64,000 nucleotides of DNA, from positions 1 through 64,000 of the forward strand of contig QALA01000065.1 in the NCBI GenBank assembly GCA_003343565.1, given 5' to 3'. A model generated the notes under the pieces. The model was given only the letters and a program-made list of their open reading frames with translations, did not search any database and was not told where the DNA came from. Origin of the DNA: Verrucomicrobiota bacterium (GTDB taxonomy: Bacteria; Verrucomicrobiota; Verrucomicrobiia; Opitutales; Intestinicryptomonadaceae). The position numbers and the translations under genes are program-made. Below, in pieces: positions 56,804 to 64,000 of this stretch; positions within the stretch are counted from its first letter, which is position 1; the number at the start of each line of letters is the position of its first letter.

Positions 56804-57303
56804 CGCCGGCAATAGCGGCATGCCCATTCCCGCCGAAGAGAACGCCCGCCGCGCGCCCGCCGGATTTTCCAATGTCTAAATGCAAAGGCAAGGCGTCCGC
56901 AAGTATCCGTCCGCAAGCGTCGCGACACTACAAAAAAAACCGTCGCGGCACATTGGAATGCTACGCGCCATTATTGCGCGCAAACTTCAAGTCGCGACCC
57001 AGCGCGCAAGCCGTTCCCGCGAACAAACCGTTTCCATGCGCGAAGCGTTCGCACAAATTGAGCGTCTTTTTTCAAATTCCGCCGGCGATTCGGGAAGCCT
57101 TTGCAAATTTCCCGCGCCGACAATTAGCCGAAATAGCGTCGCATTTAAATCGCCGCCGGCTACTGCTTCGGAAGGCAAAAACAACGAAATTTTCCGAATC
57201 GCATGCCGCATTTAAATCGCCGCGCAACGCCGATTCGCGCGCGCCTTAAACCGGCGGGAAACGCAATTTGCAAATCTCTCCTTCGAATCCGCCAGTCCGA
57301 ACT

Positions 57304-57330
57304 GCAACCGGCGGGAAAACCGCCGGCTGC
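57304..57330 (-). terminator. Hairpin after the oxidoreductase pair
   Basis: An 11-bp stem (GCAGCCGGCGG / CCGCCGGTTGC, one G-T) with a 5-nt loop lies 20 bp beyond the stop codon on the minus strand. No T tract follows, so factor-independent termination is uncertain. Confidence 0.4.
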
Positions 57331-57350
57331 AAAATCGAACCGCGCAGGCC

Positions 57351-58718
57351 CTATATGCGAATCTTCGACGGAAGGAACTCGGCCTTGTATTCGTAGAGCG
57401 AACGCAAGTACTTGTCGGCTTCCGGAGTCTTCGGGAAGCACATTTTGGTCGGGTTGTAAATGAGCTCCTTGTCGGGATTGAGAATCGCAACCATGCTCAA
57501 GAGCACCATCTCGGTAAACGGAGCCGCATAGTTGAAATTGCCCATCGGATTTACGCCGTCGACGCAGGCCTTCACCCATTCCTTGTGCGGATTTCCCGGA
57601 TTCGTCGAACGCGCTATGGTCTTGGCGGGAAGCTTGCCGGACTTGGCGTATTCGCGCATCGTCAAGCGCGGGAAAATCGTCGTCCCCTGACCGTATTCGT
57701 TGGTCAATATGGTGTTCTTCGTGCCCACGATGAACGTGCAGTTCATGTTGCGGCTGTCGGTGAGGAACTCCTGCGGAACGCGCTTGATCTCCTTCGGCTT
57801 GCGGCCGCCGTCAAACCAGTGCAGCCTGATTTTTCCGCCCTTGCCGCGCTTGTTGTCAAATACCATCTTGCAGGAGGCCTTGTTCGGCCAGTCGTAGTCC
57901 GAGAAAGGCGTGGAGTTTGCGCTTATCTTCGAGGGGAATCCCAAATCGAACGCTGAATACGGCACGTCCATGAAGTGGCAGGCCATGTCGCCGGCCGCGC
58001 CCGTCCCGTAATTGCGCAGACCGCGCCATTTGAAGGGCAATATCGCCTTGTTGTAGGGCTGATAGGGAGCCACGCCCAGCCACAGCGGATAGTCGAGCGT
58101 CGGAGGAATGGGCTCGCCCGCGGGCATGGTCAGACCGCCCTGGGGCCATATCGGACGATTCGTCCAAATGTATATGTCCTCTATCTCGCCGATGATTCCG
58201 GCGTCGTACCATTCGCGGATTACGCGCCAGCCTTCGTTGGTGTGCCCCTGGTTGCCCATCTGGGTGAACACTCCGGCTTCGTCGGCCAGACGCCTGAGCT
58301 CGCGCGCCTCCCACACGGTGCGCGTCAAGGGCTTTTCGCAATATATGTGCTTGCCCTTGGCTATCGCCCACGCGGCTATCGGATAATGCATGTGGTCGGG
58401 CGTGCAGACTGCCACGCCGTCGATGTCGCCGTCCATCTTGTCCAGCATCACGCGGTAGTCGCGGAAGCGCGGAACCTTCGGAAATTTTTTGTAGGTTTCT
58501 GCCGCCCTCGCATCGTCGACGTCGCAGAAGGCCACCAATTTTGCGTCGGGACTGGAAGCGACTTCGTTCACGGCCGCACGCCCGCGCCCGCCCGCGCCTA
58601 CAACGGCGACATGGAGCTTGCCATTGGCTCTCTTCGTGGCTTTCGTGGCGCAGGACGGCAGAAACATCAGCGACGAAAACGCCGCCGCGCCTTTTATGAA
58701 TTCTCTTCTTTTTATCAT
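57351..58718 (-). CDS. Tat-exported Gfo/Idh/MocA family oxidoreductase (1)
   Basis: A 455-residue protein with a twin-arginine signal (KRREFIKGAAAFSSL), hence exported folded. The Rossmann domain has VAVVGAGGRGRAAV and FCDVDDARAAE. The family motif CEKPLTRTVWEARELRRL is present, and the C-terminal alpha/beta substrate domain has DMACHFMDVPYSAF. Such secreted enzymes in Verrucomicrobiota and Planctomycetota probably oxidise or rearrange sugars with a tightly bound nicotinamide cofactor; glycoside hydrolases of that type exist. It follows a close paralogue by 68 bp. Confidence 0.9.
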   Translation of the reverse strand: MIKRREFIKGAAAFSSLMFLPSCATKATKRANGKLHVAVVGAGGRGRAAVNEVASSPDAKLVAFCDVDDARAAETYKKFPKVPRFRDYRVMLDKMDGDIDGVAVCTPDHMHYPIAAWAIAKGKHIYCEKPLTRTVWEARELRRLADEAGVFTQMGNQGHTNEGWRVIREWYDAGIIGEIEDIYIWTNRPIWPQGGLTMPAGEPIPPTLDYPLWLGVAPYQPYNKAILPFKWRGLRNYGTGAAGDMACHFMDVPYSAFDLGFPSKISANSTPFSDYDWPNKASCKMVFDNKRGKGGKIRLHWFDGGRKPKEIKRVPQEFLTDSRNMNCTFIVGTKNTILTNEYGQGTTIFPRLTMREYAKSGKLPAKTIARSTNPGNPHKEWVKACVDGVNPMGNFNYAAPFTEMVLLSMVAILNPDKELIYNPTKMCFPKTPEADKYLRSLYEYKAEFLPSKIRI

Positions 58719-58786
58719 GTTTTTTACGGGTTTGTTTTTGTGATTAATTGAATAAAAGGATTGTCCGCATGCCGGGCGCGAGCCAA

Positions 58787-60169
58787 CTACGGCAAGAACT
58801 CCTTGCGGTAGTCGTAGAGCGACCTCGTGTATTTGTCGGCCTCCGGGCAGTTTGTAAAGCTCATCTTTTGCGCGTCGTACTTCAATTCCCTGCCGGGCAT
58901 GAGCGCAGACACCATTCCGACGAGCGCAAGCTCCGTAAACGGGGCGGCATAGTCGAAATTCGCGGGCGGATTGACGCCCTTCAGGCAGCTCTTTGCCCAT
59001 TCGACATGGGGATTGCCCGGCGCAATCGAACGCTCCAGCTTTGCCGGCGGGAATATATTGGCCTTTTTGGCCTCCCTCATCTTCTCAAGCGGGAACAGCA
59101 TCGGATTCGAGCCGTAAAGGGTTGTCGTCATCGTGTTCTTCGTGCCGACTATGAATATCTGGTTGCGGTCCGTATAGCTGCGCCTCTTGTTGGCGATGTC
59201 GAAATACTCCTGTGAAACGCGCTTGATCTCCTTCGGCTTGCGGCCGCCGTCAAACCAGTTCAGCCTGATTTTTCCGTCCTTGCCGCGCTTGTTGTCGAAA
59301 GTCATGACGAACGACGCGCTCTTGGGCCAGCTGTAATCCGTGGCCGGATCCGCGCTGCCGACTATCGAAGACGGCATTCCCAATTCAAACGCCGAATAGG
59401 GAATGTCCAAAAAGTGGCAGGCCATGTCGCCGGCCGCGCCCGTTCCGTAATTGCGCATTCCGCGCCACTTGAAGGGCAATATCTCCTTGCTGTACGGCTG
59501 GAACGGCGCAACTCCGAGCCACAGGTTGTAGTCGAGCGTATTCGGCACGGGCTCGCCGGCGGGAACTTTCAAATTCGCCCCCTGCGGCCAGATGGCGCGG
59601 TCGGTCCAAGCGTAAATGTCCTCGATTTCCCCAAGTATTCCGGCGTCCGTCCACTCCTGAAGCGCCCGCCAGCCGTCGTTGGAATGCCCCTGATTGCCCA
59701 TCTGGGTAAACACTCCGGCCTCCTTCGCCAGACGCCTCAATTCGTGCGCCTCCCAAATCGTGCGCGTCAGCGGCTTCTCGCAAAAGACGTGCTTGCCGTT
59801 GGCTATCGACCACGCGGCTATAGGATAGTGCATGTGGTCGGGCGTGCAAATCGCAACGCCGTCGATATCCCTACCCATTTTGTCCAACATAACGCGGTAG
59901 TCGCGAAAGCGCGGTATGCGCGGATACTTTTCGTAATTTTTGGCGGCCTGTTTATCGTCGACGTCGCAGAAGGCGACCACCTTGGTTTCCGGGCAGTTCA
60001 TGAACGCCTGCACCGCGGCGTCCCCTCTTCCTCCGACACCGACGATTGCCACATGAAACTTGGAATTGGAGTTCTTGGACTCCGCCCGCAACAGCGACGG
60101 CATAATCGCAAGCGACGCCGCGCACCCCGCACCCTTAAGAAAAAAACGTCTCGAACAATTCATAAGCAT
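58787..60169 (-). CDS. Tat-exported Gfo/Idh/MocA family oxidoreductase (2)
   Basis: A 460-residue paralogue of the adjacent gene, with long identical stretches (for example FRDYRVMLDKM and ICTPDHMHYPIAAW-like segments). The signal has SRRFFLKGAGCAASL, again twin-arginine. Rossmann motif VAIVGVGGRGDAAV, then CEKPLTRTIWEAHELRRL. It is the first gene of the pair. The substrate pocket region (about 250-330) differs most between the two, suggesting related but distinct sugars. The 3' ends both finish with an RSLY(D/E)Y.EFLP motif. Confidence 0.9.
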   Translation of the reverse strand: MLMNCSRRFFLKGAGCAASLAIMPSLLRAESKNSNSKFHVAIVGVGGRGDAAVQAFMNCPETKVVAFCDVDDKQAAKNYEKYPRIPRFRDYRVMLDKMGRDIDGVAICTPDHMHYPIAAWSIANGKHVFCEKPLTRTIWEAHELRRLAKEAGVFTQMGNQGHSNDGWRALQEWTDAGILGEIEDIYAWTDRAIWPQGANLKVPAGEPVPNTLDYNLWLGVAPFQPYSKEILPFKWRGMRNYGTGAAGDMACHFLDIPYSAFELGMPSSIVGSADPATDYSWPKSASFVMTFDNKRGKDGKIRLNWFDGGRKPKEIKRVSQEYFDIANKRRSYTDRNQIFIVGTKNTMTTTLYGSNPMLFPLEKMREAKKANIFPPAKLERSIAPGNPHVEWAKSCLKGVNPPANFDYAAPFTELALVGMVSALMPGRELKYDAQKMSFTNCPEADKYTRSLYDYRKEFLP

Positions 60170-60507
60170 TAATGTCGATTAAAATTTAAGATTTCCCCCC
60201 ATTTCCCGCGAGGCCGTCAAAGTCAAACGCCCGCATAATCAGGTATCAAGATAATCCGCTTCCCGCATATTTCAAGAGATTTTTTTGGTTTTTTGGCCGG
60301 CATTTTTGACTTTTTGACGGTACAATTTCACATTGCTCCCCTTTCCCGCCAAGCCTCTCGCCTTAAAAATCGGGAAAATTTTTCCTATGGCAAAAATCGG
60401 AAGGGGGCAAACGCTTAGCCCGCGGCAAAAAAGCTTTCCGCCGCCTCCCGCGCAAAATGGGGAAAACTTCGTTGAAAATTCCGAAAAATTTTTTTAGCCA
60501 TTCGGAC

Positions 60508-60834
60508 ATGGAAAACAAAATCGCAGTCGTGTTGACGACCTTCCCAGACGACAAATCGGCCAGAAAGACGGCGTTGTCCATGCTGAAGGAGGGCTTGGCC
60601 GCATGCGCGCAAATCGGCGGAGAAATTGCGTCGATATACTGCTGGAAGGGCAAACTGTGCGACGAGAGGGAAATCCCGGTAAAGCTGAAGATTCCGCTCG
60701 GCAAACTTGACGCCGCGCGGGAGTTTTTTTTGCGCGACCACCCCTACGAATGCCCGCAATGGATTGCCCTTGAGGCAGAAGCCAGCCAATCGTACGCGAA
60801 GTGGGTTGACGAAACCCGCCCGTTGCCAGACTAA
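60508..60834 (+). CDS. cutA: CutA1 divalent-ion tolerance protein
   Basis: A 108-residue trimeric protein with the CutA pattern: VLTTFPDDKSARKTALSML, the ACAQIGG and YCWKGKL strands, and HPYECPQWIALEAEA. The role in copper tolerance is debated; signal transduction functions have been proposed for relatives. I chose the ATG at 60508; an ATG 51 bp upstream in frame is less likely. Confidence 0.92.
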   Translation: MENKIAVVLTTFPDDKSARKTALSMLKEGLAACAQIGGEIASIYCWKGKLCDEREIPVKLKIPLGKLDAAREFFLRDHPYECPQWIALEAEASQSYAKWVDETRPLPD

Positions 60835-60939
60835 TTCCTCCCCTCGATTCCGCTTCCCCATCTGCCGCCCCGATTTTCCCGCGTCCGACTTTGCGCCCCC
60901 GCGCATTCGGAAATTTGCGAAACGCTCCCCGTCGCCGCT

Positions 60940-61224
60940 GTATCGTGAAATTCGATTTTGGAAAAATGAAGCAGGATTTGGAAAAAAGGCCTTCAGAGGG
61001 GGTGTTGCAGGGGCTCTCTTTTTTCAACCCGGAACGTGATGCGGGTTGGACGCCAGAACTCGAAACAGGGCGAAAAATCTTTCCAAATCTTACTTCATTT
61101 TGGGGTATCGGCGCAAAAAGTTTCCAAACTCAAACCCGGCCGCCAGCTCCGCCTCAACGCCTTTAAATTCCCGTAATTTCCCATTATTTCCCGCTATTTC
61201 CCGTTTCCAATCTCATCTTTCAAA
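60940..61224 (+). repeat. Dispersed intergenic element, copy 4
   Basis: 285 bp with conserved head, arm 1 (ATGAAGCAGGATTTGG), arm 2 and end. The segment between the arms has diverged and is replaced in part (it contains CTCTCTTTTTTCAACCC). The tail holds four regular 10-bp units (AACGGGAAAT, AGCGGGAAAT, AATGGGAAAT, TACGGGAATT on the minus strand). It lies between cutA and the GNAT gene. Confidence 0.9.
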
Positions 61225-62185
61225 CATCGCCGTAGTACCCGACTTTCGCCGCGCAAAAATTTCGCGTCTTTTGGGATTCGCATATCTCGCAGTTTTCGTC
61301 CGCGCCGCATCTGCGCGCCGCTAATTTTCGCGTCGACTTAAAATTCCCCCGTCTCCCGTTCGTCCGCACAAGGCATTTTTTATGCCCGCGCCAAATATTT
61401 TGGCCGGCGGGAGGGAAAATGGGAAACATGCGCACCGCTCCCGTTGCGCCCTTTATACTTATACTCTTATAAATAAAGAGAAAATGCGGGCGGGCGTTTC
61501 TTTCACTTCGGACAAAAGTAAAACTGCGTCCGAAACTTTTATTTTCAGCGTGGCTTTTCGGCAACTTCCGCCCTTGAGCATGCCGACTTTTGCCTTGCGC
61601 ACGCCGATTTTTGGAATGTTTCCTTTCCGCGCGCCGTTTTTGCATCTCGCATTTCGGCGCGGACAATTTTTGCGTCTCGTTCGGCAACGCGTTTTGCGTG
61701 CGTTAGCCGCAACGCAATTTGCAGCGTCTTTGCCGCCGTCCCAACGGTTCGCCCCCAACGCTTCTTTGCCTCTTTTACCGATGCTTCCCCGCCAAATCGC
61801 GCAAATGTTTGAATTAAGTCGCGCGAATCTTCGCAATGAAATTGGTTTTGAAGTTAAGCTAATTTTTTTGCATAGGAGGGTGCGTTTCTTTTATTTGCAA
61901 TTTAACGCGCCCGCAAAAAGACTCCCCCCCCGGAAAGCGGAAATCCGCGCACTCCGCCTATCCCGACTGCGCACGCCGCCCGAAATATCCGCAATCGCGC
62001 AACGCCCGCTTTCAAACAGTCCGCCTCCCCAACCGGTTGCCGACGTGATTTATTCGGCGCATTCGGAATGACCGCCATCAAATATCCCGTCCCCCGACTT
62101 GCGCGGACTGCGGCGGCCAACGGCCGGAGTGGGACGGGCGGAGAAAAAACTTGTCTTTTGCCGCGCCGGCTGTTCCACTTTTGCC
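61225..62185. other. Intergenic region, no gene supported
   Basis: About 960 bp. A 229-codon plus-strand frame (61382-62071) is low-complexity (Arg/Pro/Phe/Leu-rich) and has no motifs, so I leave it out. An AT-rich island near 61450-61480 (TTATACTCTTATAAATAAAG) could be a promoter. Confidence 0.4.
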
Positions 62186-62710
62186 ATGTTTGAAATTGAA
62201 ACGGCGCGGGAGGAGGATATTCCGCAGATACGGGCATTGGCCGCCGAGATATTCCCGCGCGCCTACGCGCGGATTCTGTCGCCGGAACAAACCGCCTACA
62301 TGATGGAAATGATGTACTCGCGCGCGAGCCTCGAATCGCAGTTTCGCAGCGGGCATGTTTACTTTTTGGTCCGCCGCGGCGGAACGCCCGTCGGATACCT
62401 CTCCGTTGAGCGCGAGAAGCCGGATCTGTTTCATCTCCAAAAGATATATCTGGACGAAAAGTTCAGGGGAATGGGCGGCGGAAAGCTCATGTTTGAGGCC
62501 GCCGCAGACTTCGTGCGCTCCAAACTGAGGGAATCCGGCCAGGCTTCGGCCCTCATGGAATTAAACGTCAACAGGAATAATCCCGCCGTCGGATTCTACG
62601 AAAAAATGGGCATGAGGAAACTGCGCGAGGGCGACTTCGACATCGGAGGCGGATTTTTCATGAACGACTTTATAATGGGCATTCAAATACGCGCGTCAGA
62701 TTTTTGTTGA
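62186..62710 (+). CDS. GNAT family N-acetyltransferase
   Basis: A 174-residue acetyltransferase. It has an N-terminal beta-strand/helix (FEIETAREEDIPQIRALAAE), the acetyl-CoA pyrophosphate loop in EKFRGMGGGKLMFEA, and the C-terminal ELNVNRNNPAVGFYEKMGM strand-helix characteristic of GNAT. The acceptor is unknown; the overall look is close to ribosomal/small-molecule acetyltransferases of the PF00583 type. I chose the ATG at 62186. Confidence 0.9.
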   Translation: MFEIETAREEDIPQIRALAAEIFPRAYARILSPEQTAYMMEMMYSRASLESQFRSGHVYFLVRRGGTPVGYLSVEREKPDLFHLQKIYLDEKFRGMGGGKLMFEAAADFVRSKLRESGQASALMELNVNRNNPAVGFYEKMGMRKLREGDFDIGGGFFMNDFIMGIQIRASDFC

Positions 62711-62806
62711 TTTTCTCTTTTTCTTAAATAGAGTGCTTTTCTTTTTAACTATTATGCGCCGCGTCCGAAAGCCGGCGCAGGATTGTTTTTTATTAACAGC
62801 AGCAAG

Positions 62807-63463
62807 ATGAAACAGATAAAACTCAAAACAAGCAGCAGGGAGAAGATCGGCGGCAATTCGGCGAAGGCCTACCGCAGAAACGGGCAGATACCGGCCGTAA
62901 TATACGGCGAAAACGGGGAAAAGAACCTTCTTGTGGACGCCAAGACGCTCGATATCACGCTCAAAGAAATAAGCGGAAAGGCGGTCCTGCTCGAACTCGA
63001 ATTTGACGACGGCACGCAACCGCGCTTCGCCATGCTGAAGGCGGCCGAGCGCAATCCTCTCACGGGCGCTCCCCTGCACGTGGATTTTGTCGAGGTGGTG
63101 CGCGGCAAGCCCATGAAGGCCACGCTGCCGCTGCATTTTGCCGGGGAATCCTACGGCGTGAAGAACGAAAACGGCGTGATAGAAATCCACGAGCACGAAG
63201 TCACCGTCAAGTGCCGCCCGCGCGACCTCCCGGAAATGATAGTGATAGACATTTCCGAATTGCGCGTCGGACAGGCGATACACCTCAAGGACGTGAAGGC
63301 CCCTGAAGGCGTCGAGTTTGACGCGCACGCGCTTGAGGACATACTTGTCACCTGCAACGCCGTCGATGTCGAAGAGGCCGCTCCCGCCGCCACCGACGCC
63401 GCAGCTTCGGCCGCGGTTCCGGCCACCGAGCAGAAGGCCGCTGAGGAGGCTCCCAAGAAGTAG
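62807..63463 (+). CDS. rplY: 50S ribosomal protein L25 (CTC type)
   Basis: A 218-residue long-form L25/general stress protein CTC that binds 5S rRNA. The N-terminal domain starts KLKTSSREKIGGNSAKAYRR and has QIPAVIYGENGEK. The TL5/CTC beta domain follows (RDLPEMIVIDISELRVGQAI). The C-terminal 30 residues are an Ala/Glu-rich tail. It lies 62 bp before pth, the conserved rplY-pth pairing. Confidence 0.95.
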   Translation: MKQIKLKTSSREKIGGNSAKAYRRNGQIPAVIYGENGEKNLLVDAKTLDITLKEISGKAVLLELEFDDGTQPRFAMLKAAERNPLTGAPLHVDFVEVVRGKPMKATLPLHFAGESYGVKNENGVIEIHEHEVTVKCRPRDLPEMIVIDISELRVGQAIHLKDVKAPEGVEFDAHALEDILVTCNAVDVEEAAPAATDAAASAAVPATEQKAAEEAPKK

Positions 63464-63525
63464 CCTTTCAAGGCGGAGACGCCGGGACAGGCGCCTTCCG
63501 CCCCAGTTCTTTTACAATCGAGCAT

Positions 63526-64000
63526 ATGTCCGTAAAAATCGCAATGGGTTTGGGCAATTTCGGCTCCGAGTACGACGGCACCCGCCACAACGCGGGGGTT
63601 TTTCTGTTGCGAAAGCTGGCCGCGCGCTGCGGGGCGGATTTTTCCTATGAAAAATACTGCCAAGCCCACATTGCGCGGGCGCAATTGTGCGGCGCGGGAC
63701 TCATTTTGGCGTTCTCGGATTCCTACATGAATCTCAGCGGCGAAAGCTTGAAAAAAATTTTGAGATTCTTCAAGACGCCGCTCGCCGAATGCGCCGTAAT
63801 CAGCGACGACATCACCCTTGAGCCCGGCCGACTGAAACTGTCGCGGGGGGGCTCCTCCGGCGGGCACAACGGATTGGGCGACATCATCGAGAAGTGCGGA
63901 AACGATTTTATCCGGATCCGCGCGGGCGTCGGCGCCAGGCCGGACAAGCGCATGGACTTGGCCGACTACGTGCTCGGCCGTCCGACTGCGGAGGACGCGG
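63526..64000 (+). CDS. pth: Peptidyl-tRNA hydrolase (truncated by window end)
   Basis: The first 158 codons of Pth, which recycles peptidyl-tRNAs released from stalled ribosomes. The motif GLGNFGSEYDGTRHNAG (residues 8-24) supplies N11 and the catalytic H21; YMNLSG (N69), the aspartates of ISDDITLEPGRLKL and GGSSGGHNGL follow. The usual GLGNPG has Phe instead of Pro at position 12, an uncommon change. It runs off the window in the normal frame. Confidence 0.95.
   Translation, partial: MSVKIAMGLGNFGSEYDGTRHNAGVFLLRKLAARCGADFSYEKYCQAHIARAQLCGAGLILAFSDSYMNLSGESLKKILRFFKTPLAECAVISDDITLEPGRLKLSRGGSSGGHNGLGDIIEKCGNDFIRIRAGVGARPDKRMDLADYVLGRPTAEDA

Noticed and set aside
61382..62071. A 229-codon ORF between the repeat copy 4 and the GNAT gene
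   Set aside because: Composition is that of noncoding DNA here (Arg/Pro/Phe/Leu-rich) with no motifs.

Overview
The window is a high-GC bacterial chromosome segment with several features of a Gram-negative Verrucomicrobiota, most likely Opitutae-like. These include an outer-membrane porin, an RND pump with an outer-membrane lipoprotein channel, Tat-exported Gfo/Idh/MocA oxidoreductases, a stand-alone RRM protein and a CTC-type L25. The lineage is my inference from gene content and style, not a database result. No rRNA, insertion sequence, prophage or CRISPR array is visible; there is one tRNA (Asn). Coding is dense in blocks, but roughly a fifth of the window is long intergenic DNA, and that is where the unusual material sits.

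Layout. 0.6-4 kb: grpE-dnaJ and a CCA-adding enzyme (minus). 4.7-5.6 kb: a RodZ-like membrane protein. 6.6-8.7 kb: a cysteine-rich C_GCAxxG_C_C protein, RNase PH with an in-frame coding remnant behind its stop, and a Bax-inhibitor-1 family protein. 8.9-12.3 kb: metK and ahcY (activated methyl cycle), then a TorF-like porin. 13.3 kb: tRNA-Asn. 14.1-20.6 kb: an envelope polysaccharide block (polymerase, flippase, iron-sulfur F420H2-dehydrogenase-beta-like protein, polysaccharide pyruvyl transferase, a membrane-anchored unknown). 21.4-27.9 kb: a four-gene tetR-adaptor-RND pump-outer-membrane-factor operon. 29.4-32.3 kb: proton-translocating transhydrogenase pntAA-pntAB-pntB. 33-37.5 kb: RRM protein, rpmB, a HAD phosphatase, an IclR regulator and a DUF374 acyltransferase. 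38.2-46.3 kb: leuB, alaS, smc, yraN. 47.2-55.2 kb: acnA, a STAS/SpoIIE-phosphatase pair, ybaB-recR, uppP and an amidohydrolase. 55.4-60.2 kb: a GT25 glycosyltransferase and two tandem oxidoreductases. 60.5-64 kb: cutA, a GNAT acetyltransferase, rplY and the start of pth.

Most interesting signals. (1) Four copies plus a fragment of a dispersed intergenic element of about 260-285 bp, all in the same orientation. It has a conserved head, two long inverted arms able to form a hairpin, and a tail built of 10-bp units that vary in number between copies. (2) A second repeat at two loci whose two modules occur in opposite order (A-B versus B-A), as if circularly permuted. (3) Coding-like remnants and tiny ORFs: a 54-codon tail in frame after the RNase PH stop, a 50-residue membrane ORF, and an AT-richer decayed stretch near 34.8 kb. 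(4) A UppP with an Ala/Ser-rich, signal-bearing extension of about 158 residues. (5) A partial duplication of an amidohydrolase 3' end. (6) Frequent AUA isoleucine codons despite the high GC.

As a whole the region is mainly housekeeping (protein folding, tRNA maturation, methyl cycle, chromosome organisation, TCA cycle, NADPH supply) plus envelope functions. The repeat families are the best candidates for something undescribed.
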